DNA of 64,000 nucleotides, taken from Aspidiotus rigidus (lineage: Eukaryota; Arthropoda; Insecta; Hemiptera; Diaspididae). Under the pieces are notes generated by a model. The model saw nothing but the letters and a program-made list of their open reading frames with translations, searched no databases and was not told where the DNA came from. Where the stretch lies: NCBI GenBank assembly GCA_035079385.1, contig JAVHKY010000026.1:2382501-2446500 (forward strand). The letters run 5' to 3'. Each line of letters begins with the position of its first letter. The stretch's first letter is position 1. The translations under genes were made by a program, and so were the position numbers. Shown here piece after piece: positions 11,036 to 22,962 of this stretch.

Positions 11036-11589
11036 ACAACAGGTAAAAAAAAGGGTCATTTCCGCTAGCCCATACGCAGTGCGCACCGTATCTAGACATT
11101 GGTTCTTGTATGAGATACCGGATGTAAAATCCTTTATGTAGGTGTTTTTAAAACTGTGAATAAAATAACTTACTTAGTATGGAAGTACAGCGAATACTGT
11201 AGTCACAAAATTTCCTCCTAAAAATCTGGAACCGGGCTCATTCGAAAGGAAATTACAGGGGCTACAATTTTTGTTCTCTTCAATTTTTCATAAAAATGAG
11301 TTATACTCGAGTTATCACAATAATTCAATTTTGGAAACTGCGCCACTCAACGCGCGTAGGTCTAACGTACAGCGCAAAGCAGTTTCAGTACTCGATAATG
11401 CCCGTTTTTCCTAATTTTGTCGCCCCCTACTCCACCTTCAGGGAGTCAAAACATCGAAATGTACTTAAGAACCTGACCCAGAAAAAACGAAATTTTTCAA
11501 AAAAAATTCCAGGTCGATAGGTGAAGGCGTTCGAAAGTTATGGACGAACATACATACAGACAGACAAACATTCTATTTTATATATTAGA

Positions 11590-12540
11590 TTTATTTATTT
11601 ATTTATTTATTTATTTATTTTTTTGGTTTTTATTGTTTATTCTTTGAAATGATTGGTTTAGTGAAGGGCTCGGGGTGGCTAGTGGTGGACATATTATCAT
11701 TATTCTTTTCTTTTATTTTACTTCATTTTTTTAAAATTTTATTTTGTTTGTTTATTGTTTCTCTATTACCTATTTTTATTTTGTTTTACTCTTTTTTTTT
11801 TCTTGTTTGTAGTGCCCTCCTGTCATTGGCGAATCGGCTGTTGGAGGGCACTCTAATTATAAATAAATAAAAATAAAAAAAATAAAGTCAGAGGATAGAA
11901 AAACATTCTAATCTGGCTTTTACCATACTACGTCATTTTGCACACGGCAGACTATGACGTCATCAGTGACCATAAAGAATGTATGTAGCCTTTATGTATA
12001 CTCATTACTCATATGGGTACAAGCAGGAGAGCGCAACGTCATCAGGGGGATGGTTTTTGGTTCAAGTCTATGCGCGTGCAGATATTCTATAATCTAAAAA
12101 AGAATAAAGTTGAATAATTATTCGAGGACCCAGAATGAACCTAAGGCTTAAAAAAATCTATGCAATTTGTTTATGTCTGTGCAAACACTTAGTCTGCTGC
12201 TGGTTACATTGGACTACACTTATTTGTCTAAGTTTGAGTAAAACCCTTTTCAGAAAGACCTTGAGCACTCCAAGATAAGAACTTTCAATTTTTTTTGAGT
12301 TTTTTAAACAATTGGATACTTGATGCATTCAGAGTGTCAAATTAATTCTGCTCAATATGATTGGTTGGCGTCAGGGTGTTGCAGGCAAACAATACCGCTC
12401 AGGCTTTTGGCTAAAGCATATGATACAGCTTAGGCTTTCAGCTTTCTATCAGTCGAAACAATAAAGCTGGCTTTCAGCTGATCCTTTAGTTTGGTATCCT
12501 TTGAAAGGTATTCAGCAGTATAACTCAAGGACCAAAGAAA
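11590..12540. other. AT-rich DNA with ATTT microsatellite and CRE-like sites
   Basis: An (ATTT)n tract flanks the Helitron at about 11590-11622. TGACGTCA-type palindromes occur near 11955. Imperfect GGCTTT(C/T)AGCT repeats lie at 12400-12490. No gene is supported; the + frame 11649-11870 is a T-rich artefact. Confidence 0.4.
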
Positions 12541-12544
12541 AAAA

Positions 12545-12925
12545 AGGCCACATGAGACAAAAAACGACGGCTTCCTTAACGAAGTTAAATGAGGAACGCA
12601 GGGAACCTGTTTTAGGAGTCATATGGGATTTGGTATTGAGAATTCAAGGAAGCCTAGACCTAGACAAGCTAGTATAATGAAGGCCTAGACCTACTATGAG
12701 CCTAGGATAATATAGTTTGAGAGTCTAAATTTTTCTCGAATCTCAAGCTATATATGATAGGAGGGGGGACTTAGAAAAATTCTTATCATATATGGCTCGA
12801 GAGTTGAAAGTTTTCTAAGTCCCCTTTCTATCATATGACTCGAGAGTCAAAATTTTACTGTTTTTTGTTGGACGGCGCACGGCAAATTTCTCAAAATAGA
12901 ACAGGTTCCCTGTTAAAAACAGAAA
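12545..12925. repeat. CRE/AACAGG foldback repeat copy
   Basis: One end reads AACGAAGTTAAATGAGG..GGGAACCTGTTTT and the other AACAGGTTCCCTGTT, inverted ends of the family best seen at 19021-19646. Inside are three units of the motif CTATATATGATAGGAGG..ACTTAGAAAAATT, some inverted, and a GACGGCGCACGGCAAATTT block also found at 49420. No coding capacity. Confidence 0.55.
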
Positions 12926-14052
12926 TACAGTCGCCAGCCACTAGCCAACCGCCAGACACCCTGGCCAACAATTAAGATTTAGGAACGTAATTGAAAAACC
13001 CGACAAAGGGAAAAATTGATTACTTCCTCTTGTATTGATGCATTGATTTGATATAAGAGAAATATGAAATATGAAAAGAAAAGATTGACAAATCCGGTCG
13101 ATTGATTCATTTAAGAACTCCAATAATTATAACTGGGCTTAGAATTACATGTCAAAAGAACCATAAATTGAAATTTTTGTGAAAATCAATCGACAGCCGA
13201 AAGAAGCCAAAAAAATACGGCTTAATTCAGCTTTTGGCAGACAGCCGGAAGTATACGGCTTTGAAAAAGCTGAAACCAAATACCATAAAAATACGATTGA
13301 ATACGGCTTTCGGCTGGCTACAACACACTTGTTGGTGTTGTTTTCCATTCCACAATTGTTCGTCAACATAGGGCGTGCATCTCTTATATTCTTTTATTCT
13401 GGCTATGGACTTCTTCTCTGTTCATCCAATTTATATTCTTCGCATTCTAGCCTGAAGGCACTACTAGAAGCTTCTTCCTCCTTCATTTAATTGTTGGTAC
13501 TTCTTTTCACCATTGTTAGGTTGTTCTTGGCCCTGATCGCAATCTTTTCGAAAGCTTTCACCCTTCTTTGTGCATTTCCCTTGGGTGACACGAATCAAGA
13601 GCATTCCTTTTACGAGCTATTGAGGGATATCTTGTGTCATGTTTTTGTAGAAATCATTGACCTCCGCTATCCTTTCGATAATTTTCATTTCCTTCCTGCA
13701 TTTTTCAAGACAAATAATGCTCATCGGATTTGCAAATGGACCTTCATCAAGCCGACCAATTTGTGCACGGTAATATTGTAACTGTCGAAGGAGCTTTACT
13801 TCCTCCTATACTATAATGCGCATCTCGTCCATCGCGTTACAGAACGGTGAACCATCGACATGGCTGTGTCTCATTCAAGGATTTGCGTCACAACTTGGTG
13901 ACTTGAAAAAATTTGAAGCTTCGTCCTCTAATACATAAGCTTGCCTAGTATGAGTTTTGACATTGAAATGCCTGAAAACAGTACATACGCTAGCCTATTA
14001 CGAATTAGTAGAATTAATTCGGTTCTCCAAATTATGACCAAAGACATCAAAC
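12926..14052. other. Unannotated DNA with short imperfect repeats
   Basis: ATACGGCTT(T/A)-type imperfect direct and inverted repeats sit at 13180-13325 and look like a small MITE remnant. Open frames at 13179-13490 and 13491-13781 have no recognisable product. Confidence 0.35.
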
Positions 14053-14115
14053 GACGACATACTCAAAGGAGTAAAACAGACGGAGTAATTTAATTAAAGC
14101 CACAGAAATACAAAA

Positions 14116-14162
14116 TACACCGGAGCGCTTTCGATTAAAGAACCATTGTCAACGGGTGACCT
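14116..14162 (-). ncRNA. Degenerate hammerhead-like motif of PLE copy 1
   Basis: On the minus strand: TTGACAA, a short hairpin TGGTTctttAATC, GAAA, then GCGC and TC. This keeps the hammerhead order (core 1, stem II, GAAA, 2 bp palindromic stem III, cleavage-site UC). CACCCG before can pair with CGGTG after as stem I with one bulge. Core 1 departs from CUGAUGA at three positions, so activity is doubtful. Confidence 0.4.
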
Positions 14163-14257
14163 GAAAGCAACTGAACCAACACCGGCTGGCAACAAATAAT
14201 ACCGAGGAAATCATGACTGAGCTAGCGAGTCATCACAATGTGAATCATACTCATAAA

Positions 14258-15378
14258 CTACTGTAGTTCAATCAACCCCTCATCAGGTATGTACCTGTTG
14301 AGCACATTTAGGTTGTCGTTATTCAGATGGCGAATAATTTCAATATGTTCCAACGCGGTACGTTTGAAAACCGAGGACTCTCTATGGAGGAGGGACTCGG
14401 ATCCCTCTTTCAAACTATGGCCAGTGGTAATAAGATGGTCCGCAAATGCCGAATCACCCAATTTCTTCTTTTCCCACGCCTTCCTATGCTCATCTATTCT
14501 AATTTTGAGCTGACGTCCAGTCTCACCTATGTAGATTCCATTACAGTCATTACACTCCATTTTGTAAACCCCACTTCTTTCGACCAGTGGGATGGGGTCC
14601 TTCAGCTTAACGAACAGACTTTTTACAGTGTTAAGATTGTAATACACTGGGCGAAACCCAAATGGGCGGAGGACACGACCTAACTGGGAAGAGAATTTTC
14701 CCAAAAAGGGGAGCCTAATCCAACGTTTTCTACTATTTGACGCCGGATTGCGGGGGAGGGAGGTAGTGAATCAAGGCTTTTCCGAGTCAATTTTCTATGG
14801 ACCATCAAGTCAATATCTAAGCTGACCTCATTCACTCTGGCCAAGTGCTTTATAGTCAAAAGCTCCTGTTGAAAAGCGATGTGACCCAATGGAATACTAG
14901 TCAACCGGTGGACATAACAATTAAAACCGGCAATTTTGTGGGCAACAGGGCAAAAAGATCTGCTGTGGACGGTAATATCGGTCGAGGTATCTTTTCTATA
15001 TGCGGCGAATTCGTGGACACCTTCTCTATTAGAGATAGTAAGGTCCAAAAAATTTATAGATGAACCGCCTACTTCCAACGTGAATTTGATGGAAGGATAC
15101 AAATTGTTGAGATACCTAAGAAACTCCAAAAGGAGATCTCGGTGACCGGTCCACATGCACAACACATCATCAACATACCTGTGCCAATAATGTATATGAC
15201 CCAAAAGCCCCTGACCAGAGGAAAAAAGATCGAGCTCAAATTTAGATATGAAAACCTCCGAAATGAGGGAACCCAGAGGATAGCCAATAGGGATACCTAC
15301 CTCCTCTGGAAATTCGAAAATTTCCCTTCAAATTCGCAAAAATTGGGAGACCAACAAATATTGAGTAAATCTTACGAG
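14258..15378 (-). pseudogene. PLE reverse transcriptase + GIY-YIG endonuclease, broken
   Basis: Reading 15378 to 14258: DLLNICWSPNFC, then a 1 nt loss in a T run near 15323 shifts frame. It continues with FPEEVGIPIGYPLGSLISEV (RT motif B region) and HYWHRYVDDVLCMWTG, which carries the catalytic YVDD of motif C. GGSSINFLDLTIS and the thumb follow, then a second frameshift near 14700. The last segment has RPFGFRPVYYN, then GVYKMECNDC and GIYIGETGRQ, the GIY-YIG nuclease with its CxxC, and ends at EGLIELQ. PLEs prime on nicked DNA with this enzyme. The catalytic residues visible here are intact, but truncation and two frameshifts kill the copy. Confidence 0.78.
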
Positions 15379-17714
15379 TATACTATATAGGCTAGTAATC
15401 AAAGCCATAAACCAGGCTGAACAACCCTGAAGCTGCTTCAACGAAAATGCTTGGAGGTCGCTTTAAAATAGATACACTAGCATCAGTTGTTGTGAATGCA
15501 AATCGAACGCCGCAACCTGTAGGCTCGTCCATGAGCAGATTTTTTCCTGATATCTTGGATCGGTGAGATGCCATGGCGACGTCGATTTAAGGTCAATGAA
15601 GTTTAAATTGTCTCGAAGAATAGCCCGAGTGCTACGTTTCAAATATTTTTTCTTCTCACGCGCAAAAGTGAAAACAAAATCAGGGAAAGTATATCGTACA
15701 AATTAAACGATTCTTTCTACTTTTTGACAATCGAGAAAGAAGCCTATTCCTGATCTTTTTTGATGTACACCGCTAATAAGCGAAAATCCTACCTCAAAAA
15801 AGCCGGTTCGTCAGCAAAAATTTGAAACAATTTCGGAGATCAATATCCGAGAATAATAATGAACCCGCGAGTTAATCGTCCTGCGCGCCCTCGAAATGCC
15901 ATCAATCCTCCGGTATCCTCGATGTCATCTAATGAACGACTGACCAAGCTAGCTTATTAATTTAATGTCACCGGTCGGTCAACAGATTGTTTCAGCTCTA
16001 TCAGATCTGTATTTCGGTCCGTCTATACCACGGCCCCAATTTGTTGTGAAGAAGACTGCGCACGATAAAATCATCCGTCACCCGTAAACCAATGCGTCGA
16101 ATCCTCTGCATTACATCGGCACGAAATCGAAATCGATTCAACGCGTCAATAGAAAAATAATTTTTACAAAACCGAAGCCAAAATGTAATCGATACCGATC
16201 TATATAACACCTAATAACCTAAAATTCATTCTGAAAGTTAAATGAGATGATGAAACTCATTATTCTTCTATAGTAGTTCCTTTTTTTTTTTTTTTTTTTT
16301 ACTTCTGAATCGTCAGATAGGATCGCGTCGTAAAAAGAAAGCCACAAATATACTTATACGTATTTTTAAAAAATCATAAAATTTTCTTATTAATGCCTAA
16401 ACGATCAGGAGAATCGCATTGAAAGTCGATCTTTTTATACCAACGACCGTAAACAAATCAGAATAATATCTCTACGTACATTAGGCCTATACTACAGCTG
16501 AAAAATTCTACATAGTTGATTCATTTCGAATTAGAAAATAAATAATTATATACTGTTAGCGATAAGAATCGTCGTTCAACAACGCTATTAGTGGAAAAGG
16601 AGGGGAAAAAAATCACGACATCTTCGCAGCCTATTCGGCCGTTCAAACGCTGCATTAAAAGATACCGGTGCAGCGATTTAGTAAAAGCCACACTTGAGAT
16701 CAGATTACCTACCATATAGCGGAACCAGAAAGAAGTGAGAACTTCCTGCAGTTATAGGTGCCGTATTTGGGCGCACACGTATGGTACGATTTTCGAATGA
16801 AAAATTTCGGAAGTCTGTTGGTAAATGTCGCTCACCAGTAGGCCTCCGCAACCAGTCCGTTGATATCATCAGTTATCAATTTACACACCACGATTACAAC
16901 CGATAATAACGTCAACGCCTGCTGAATGATTTGAAAATAATAGATGTATAACCGAATGTTTATTCGATCGATAATCGATTCGAATGTACTGTCCGAACGA
17001 TATTTTATTCGATGTTTTTGACACTTCGATGGAGAATACATTGTACATGTTTTCTTATTTAGTCTGTTCAAAACGCGTACCAGGTTTATATAGATGCATT
17101 TAAAAACCATGAGTATTACCGTACAGTCTCGATATAATAATATTTAAAAACGAGACCTACCTATGTCATCTGTCGGTGAAGGTGAACTTATCTTTCATCT
17201 TTATATACATTGTAAAGACCCAGTTCTGAAAAATACTGCATCATTTTGTCATTTCAACGTGTACGAAAATAGAGTCACGCGAATGACGCTCGACGTGAAA
17301 ACCAGTTCTATTTAGAAAAATTATTTTGCTCGATTTTATTGCGCCGTGGTCGATTACGCGAACAAATTTACACCACCGAACATTTTTGTACAAAATTATG
17401 ACCGTTAGATAGGTACATACCACACGTATCTTCTTTGCAGACCTGTTAGCTCCCAATTCATCTCTCTAACTCACGGTGTGAGTAGGAAATTCTTCAGAGA
17501 CTACAAATGTTTTCTTGAGGAGGAAGAAGTTACTTTTATGAAAGTAGAAGAAAATTCTTTACTTGAATTTTAAGATAGTGGAGAGAATATTCTTAGCGCG
17601 GAATATTCAGCATAGGGTAGTTACGCGTCATTAGCCATGTGGACTTGTACAAAAATATCGTTGTTATGATACACGAACCTGCTCAGGATGATTAGTAGCC
17701 GTCTTAGCTGTTGA
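15379..17714. other. Unannotated DNA with one exon-like block
   Basis: At 16836-16921 on the minus strand an 86 nt block lies between ATCATTCAG and a GTGAGC donor and reads QALTLLSVVIVVCKLITDDI, a hydrophobic segment like a signal peptide that would follow a tiny first exon. TATATAAA lies about 170 bp upstream (17086-17093). No continuation in frame was found beyond one possible 30 nt exon. A T20 run is at 16280. The rest shows short frames only. Confidence 0.25.
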
Positions 17715-18830
17715 GAAATCCAAGTAGAGATTTCTGCTGGTACAGTAAAGCCCCAACTATCCAGTTACTTGTGGGGCGCCGCAGAGGTCGGTCCTTGTGC
17801 CACTTTTGTGGCACTTCGCGTTTAATGACATTTTCAAGGTAAATCTGTCATCGGGTGTTGAGCTCATCTGCTATGTGGATGGATTTGTGGTATGCATTGG
17901 TGAAACAACTGTAGTGGTGGAGAGCAGAGTAAACCGGGCCCTAGAGGCAGTGACGTTTTGGATCGAGTCGGCCAGATTAGAACTCACAGTAGGAAAGGCG
18001 GAGGCCATATTATCACGACCCGTCGAATGTTCATTCCACCAACCTTTTTGCTTGCAAGTTGTGAAGAAGTTGATGCGTCTGGTTTGAAGATAGGCTTCAG
18101 ACACCATTTCCTGATGGCAGCAGAAAAGGCGGGCAGGGTAATTACACACCTAAGCCTCCTGATGACAAACCTAGAGAGACCGATAGAAGCAAGAAGGAGT
18201 ACTGCCTTGTCCCAATATGGATCGACTTCATAAAGATAGCCTACGAAAAGATCCAACAAAGAGCTGCGCTAAAATAGGTTAGTAACTACCGCACTATGTA
18301 TTAACATTTTCATCACCAATCGAACTCCTTGCTGAGGAGAAAGCGGTTGTGTTCGAAGCAAAAAAAAGGAAAGCCTTAAGGGTCGAGCAGAAGGCCAGGC
18401 GCTTGTTTGAAAAATGAAAAGCGAGAATTACTCGGAGTGAGCTGGGTAAATGGACGACCCTTGTGTTGAAACGCAACTTTGATGTCGAGTGGATGAACCT
18501 AGACCATGGTCAACTGGACTTTCACCCGACGCAAGGGTCAAGTGACCGCGGCTGTTTCAACTAAGGCTCACCTGAAAGTACCTTCATAAGAAGCTGAGGG
18601 AAGTTGAACAGGCAACGTGTTCGCTCTGCAGTCAGAGCGGGATGATGGACCACAGCACACCTTATTCGAGTGTGCTGCGTGGAAGCAAGAGTAAGGCAAG
18701 CTTAGTCGGTCTCTCCGAGAGATTGAGGTTGATGAATTGTTTGCTCCGAGTAGCCTGGTAGCCACCATTGTAGGTTCCAAAGAAGCAGGGAATAGAATAG
18801 GCGTGTTCTGCGTTAATGTTTGCATGCGAG
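17715..18830 (+). pseudogene. R1-type LINE reverse transcriptase, 3' part, decayed
   Basis: The first block reads GAPQRSVLVPLLWHFAFNDI (RT motif B, normally GVPQGSVLGP), then VELICYVDGFVVCIGETT, where the motif C YADD has become YVDG, losing one catalytic Asp. After it come RVNRALEAVTFWIESARLEL and, in other frames, FRHHFLMAAEKAGRVITHLS. Near 18619-18690 the C-terminal zinc knuckle CSLC..H..C is split by a frameshift. The fragment ends close to the G12 run at 18829. Domain order and the EKAGRVI/CxxC features fit the R1 clade. Flanks show no 28S rDNA. Confidence 0.7.
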
Positions 18831-19020
18831 GGGGGGGGGGGTATTCCAGCTTGGCGGTCGCGAAGAAGAGGAGGTTTCGCCGAGGAGATATAGGGTGTCT
18901 ATCGGTCAAGTAAGTCAAGTAAATCAAATAAAAGTCAAGTATTTGATAAAAGGTCAAGTATCTTCATTAACAGTCAAGTAAAAATGGGAAAAATAACAAA
19001 AACTTTTGAAAAAAGCAAAA

Positions 19021-19646
19021 AAAAACTCATAGGTTCTCTAACGGAGTTAAACGAGGGGTGGCAAGGAACCTGTTTTTTGGGGCACATAGGATCTGAAAAA
19101 TGTAGATTGTTACGTCACAGGCCCCGCCTCCAAACTATATATGATAGGAGGGGACTTGGAGAAGGACTTGGAAAATTGCCGAGCTCCGAGCTTTGTCGGA
19201 TGGCGGACGTTGTTTCTGACCCTCCCCCCCCCCCCGATAAAACAGGTTGCCTGTTGAAACAGTATTATTAGCCAATTTGACTTCTTTTTCAGCGGGGAAC
19301 CTGTTTTATCGGGAGTTTTATGGAAAAAACTTCCGCTTTCCGGCCGGCCGGCAAAGCTTGGAGCTCTAAAATGTTCTAAGCGCACCTCTAAGTCCCTCTC
19401 CTATCATATATAGATGTGGGCGGGGCCTGTGACGGCACTGTTTGATAACGTCATAGGTCAGCTTCGTGACGTCACAATCTGATGACGTCATAGATCAATT
19501 TTTTTCAAGTTCCCTTCGTATTATGTATAGCTATAAAGTCCGAGACTGTGACGTCACAATCTACATTTTTCAGATCCGACGTGCGCCATAAAACAGATTC
19601 CCTGCCACCCCTCGTTTAATTTTGTTAAAGAACTCGTGGGGTTTTT
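19021..19646. mobile_element. Foldback/MITE-like element with ~100 bp TIRs
   Basis: The left arm (19021-19120) reads GGTTCTCTAACGGAGTTAAA, CGAGGGGTGGCA, GGAACCTGTTTT, GGATCTGAAAAATGTAGATT, GTTACGTCAC. The right arm (19546-19646) is its inverse with about 85% identity by eye. Between them are TGACGTCA palindromes, several CTATATATGATAGG motifs and an internal inverted AACAGG pair. No ORF. Related ends recur at 12545, 26795 and 49235. Confidence 0.62.
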
Positions 19647-19971
19647 AGCGGGGAACCCGCTATCCCTTTTGGTGGTGGTGGTGGTGGTGGTGGTGGGGGA
19701 GGGGAGTAATTCCAAGAAATTTTTGTACGCGAGCGCGAAAGCGAGCGAGGTTGATCACGTCACGGAGAGGGGAGGGGGACTTAGAAAAATGTCGACCCTC
19801 TAGCCATATATGATAGGAAGGGGACTTAGAAAAATTCCTGCCTCCGAGCTATATATGCCGGGAGGGGGACTTGGAAAGACGACGGCTTCCTTGAAATTGC
19901 AGCGCGTTAAAGTTGTCACGTCATGATCTTCAGGACTTGAAAAACTTCAGGCTCTAGGGGACTCGGGACTT
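19647..19971. repeat. GGT microsatellite and ATATATGATAGG motif array
   Basis: A (GGT)n run sits at about 19670-19694, followed by three spaced copies of the motif ATATATGATAGG(A/G)(A/G)GGGACTT and a block GACGGCTTCCTTGAAAT..AGGGGACTCGGGACTTG that is present inverted at 49270-49350. Confidence 0.5.
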
Positions 19972-20243
19972 GACATGTTCCATGTCTTTTCTCTTGCCGG
20001 ACCCGGACCCCGATTTTGAAACTCGCGAGTACACCCCCCTTCCCCCCCGTCAAGAGAAATCTCTACCCCGTGGGTGATTCAGAAATTCGCGAGTACACCC
20101 CGTGTAATGATAATAAATAATTATATGTATTAATTTATTAATTAATAAATAATTAAATAATTATTTACCGTGCGTCCGTGCACATCTCTACCCCGCGGGT
20201 GATTCAGAAATTCGCGAGTACACCCCGCTTAATAATAATTAAT

Positions 20244-20274
<31 letters not shown>

Positions 20275-21190
20275 AAATAAATAAATAATTAAATAATTAA
20301 TATAATTGATAATTAGAAAATCTCTACCCCGTGGGTGATTCAGAAATTCGCGAGTACACCCCGCGTAATAGTAATAATAATAAAAAATTAATTAATTAAT
20401 AATTAAATAATTGAATAATTAAATAAATAAATTTTCCAAGTCCCTCTTCCTATCATATATGGCTGGATAGTCGAAATTTTTTCAAATCCCCTAGACTTGA
20501 ATTGTCTCATACCATTCCAATACAACAGCGAGACAGGGGGCGAACGAGCGGAGCGAGTTCGCGCTACCTCATATTTCTCATAGAAGACTTGAATTTTCCA
20601 TACCATTCCAATACAACAGCGAGTTCGCGCTACCTCACATTTCTCAAAAAAGACTTGAATTTTCTGATATCATTCCAATACAACAGCGAGATCGCTCGTT
20701 CGCCCCACGAAAGTTGATACCTCAAAATATAGAACACCCACGTACAATTACCTCAAAATATTTCTCATACAAGACTTATACGACGCCAAGATAGGTAAAG
20801 GGGTAAACGAATAATATCTCACGAACACTTGACCTAGTAGAAGAATTAATAATAAATAAATAAATAAACAAATAAATAATATTAAATAATTAAATAATTA
20901 AATAAATAAAGGCTGGATAGTCGAAATTTTTCCAAGTCCCCTAGACTTGAATTGTCTCATACCATTCCAATACAACAGCGAGACAGAGGGCGAACGAGCG
21001 GAGCGAGTTCGCGCTACCTCATATTTCTCCTAGAAGACTTATACGACGCCAAGATAGGTAAAGGGGTAAACGAATAATATCTCACGAATACTTGACCTAG
21101 TAGAAGCCTAGACTGAAATATTTCAAGATGACTGATAAAATATAAAAGACATGGAACATGATTTTCATTTATTTGGCTATGCCAGAAAAT
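19972..21190 (-). repeat. CATG-ended repeat, copy A
   Basis: The left end is GACATGTTCCATGTCTTTTC and the right end is AAAAGACATGGAACATG followed by ATTTTCATTTATTTGGCTAT. The ends share a 17 bp inverted repeat CATGTTCCATGTCTTTT. Inside are three units of a block ending CCGCGGGTGATTCAGAAATT spaced by TTTA/AATA microsatellite, then units containing ACCATTCCAATACAACAGCG, hairpin-forming GCGAACGAGCGGAGCGAG, and CTTATACGACGCCAAGATAG. It lies in the opposite orientation to copies B and C. No protein is supported. Confidence 0.65.
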
Positions 21191-22962
21191 TTTTTTTCTT
21201 GGTCGTTAACTCGCTTACTTTCAAAAAAGGTCAAGTATATGTCAAGTATTTTCAGAATTTCTTACCCTGATTCACGTTATAGGTGTCGAAGGAGATAAAA
21301 TCAAAATCAATGCGTACGCAACCAGCATCCACCGGGCGGCTATACGAGCAACACAAGCGATTCTGTCTCGCTCGCTCTTTATTATCATTCACTATTCAGC
21401 ATTTCACGTTAATATTATCATACACACTCTTGTGATGTCAGCATCCCGAAACTTGATGATGTCATAACCTCTAACCTTGGAACTTATTCACTTCTGTGAC
21501 GTCATCACCTCAAACCTCAAGATATATCTCTATATAGGTAAGGATGTGCCTTTTTGAAGTGAGTGATGTCCTTTCAAAATCGGACGCCGGTTTTGGGTCG
21601 ATTATACGTCACTAATTGAACAAAGACTTGCAATGAACGTCGAAAGTTTGTAGATTTTAAGTCTTCAATTTGATCGAGTTTCAGATTTGAGGTAAAAAGC
21701 TCAATGTCAACTGAGAAGCGACGTCGAAGTTGTGTCGATGCAGGCCAGAGGATCTGAAGAAGGTGGTTGTAGGAGCAGGTATAGCGTGTGTAAGAAAAAT
21801 TGTGCAAATTCCAGCACACTATTTCTAGTCCAGAGCTATTCTCACCTATACAGTGTATAAGTGAGAATAATCTTCTTTCACTTTCTTACCAAAATATGAG
21901 CGCTCCACCCGAAATGAGTGACGGATTGTTCGAAATTGCGAAATTGGCAAACCCGTAGTAATGAAAAGGGATTGAATCGGACGTATATCATTTTTCCAAC
22001 TCATGCATCATAATTATCTAGAGAATTCTTCGTTTGTCTCTTAAACTTTATTTTCGTTCCTGTTTTCAAAGCTACGATATAACTTTGAGGAACAGATTAA
22101 AATGACAGTCTTGATATTTACACGAATTTAGTTCATGGGTGGAGTCTAACGATCAATACATTAAACTATTTTTTAACCCATGCAGCATCAGTAAGTACAT
22201 CGAATGCACATCAAGAACGGATTATTATTTTATAGCTTGACCTTTTAAACTGTATTTTATTGTCGGCGTATCGGCTGAATTATACAATTCCTATAACACT
22301 ACCTCACTCTCGTATACATATTAATTTTCTTTTTTTTTTTTTTCGTTAAAATATTCCTGAAATTACTTTACAATTTTTTTTTTTTCTTAATCGAGTACAT
22401 CCGAATTCGACATAACGTAATGTGGTTGAAAGAAAAAAATCAATTTACGTTTGTAAAGGCAATTTTGTCGGCAAGAAGGTTCCTAGTGTGCGGATAATTT
22501 GCTAATTAATTTTTACGAATATTGCGTTTTCATTGCAGTTTGAAGGACAGTGAGTTTGGCAAAAATTGGTATCATTGTTGACTAACGATAAAAAAGTGCA
22601 AAAAATGTACTCGAATTTTCGTCATTACCGTAACTATTTCGAGCGTTGACTCGGAAGATATTTATAAAGTTTGCAAAATTCACGATCAAACATCTGTGGA
22701 CGACAAAAAAAGAAGTACCTACTACAATGTACCGTTAATTTGATATTTTACAGGAATATTTTGCCAGAGAGAAATAAAATTAACATTTCTGGCTGCAATT
22801 TACTTCCCGATTGTACATTTTAACATTTCTTTTTGATGTATCGATTCTAGAAATGTATTTTCAGACTGAAATTGGGGCAAAACTGCACACAATCAAACTG
22901 GGCGAAAAAAGACTGAACCGTATTAGTCAACTCAAGCGCATGACATTTGCAGTCTACGTTTT
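21191..22962. other. Non-coding DNA with one GTCGAT-repeat fragment and CRE-like sites
   Basis: TGACGTCA and TGATGTCA sites cluster at 21430-21505. A GTCGAT-family fragment lies at about 21575-21770 (GGGTCGATTATACGTCACTA..AAAGACTTGCAA, shared with 40150-40190). The rest is AT-rich with T runs and no supported gene. Confidence 0.4.

Larger units (their letters stand above)
10598..11589 (-). mobile_element. Non-autonomous Helitron
   Basis: On the minus strand the element begins with TCTAATATATAAAATAGAAT followed by the TGTTTGTCTGTCTG and TTCGTCCATAACTTTCGAACG blocks typical of animal Helitron 5' ends. It ends in a strong GC-rich hairpin running into CTAG. The flanking host bases are A on the 5' side and T on the 3' side, the A/T insertion site expected for Helitrons, with no target duplication. 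At about 990 bp and without Rep/helicase coding sequence it is non-autonomous. It carries a perfect 55 bp tandem duplication. Confidence 0.8.
14053..15378 (-). mobile_element. 5'-truncated Penelope-like element, copy 1
   Basis: Contains the C-terminal half of a PLE RT-endonuclease ORF and a 3' tail with a hammerhead-like motif and the ACTC(C)TTTGAGTAT block shared with the 58 kb copy. Homology stops near 15378, so the N-terminal domain and RT motifs up to the middle of the palm are missing, as in typical 5'-truncated insertions. Confidence 0.75.

Noticed and set aside
11649..11870. T-rich ORF as a membrane protein
   Set aside because: Phe/Leu/Ile-rich frame arises from TTT/TTA-rich low-complexity DNA beside an ATTT microsatellite.
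14327..14683. Plus-strand ORFs antisense to PLEs (also 44648-45049, 58374-58808, 27658-28074)
   Set aside because: Antisense shadows of the RT/GIY-YIG frames; no independent coding evidence.
17715..18830. R1 insertion in 28S rDNA
   Set aside because: No rRNA-like sequence flanks either R1 fragment, so site-specific insertion is not supported.
20502..20717. Recurrent small ORFs starting MSHTIPIQQRD in the CATG-ended repeats (also 52469-52696, 52919-53146, 53405-53719)
   Set aside because: They are translations of the tandem unit itself, occur on either strand once per unit, and have opposite-strand frames of equal quality. No coding signal beyond the repeat.
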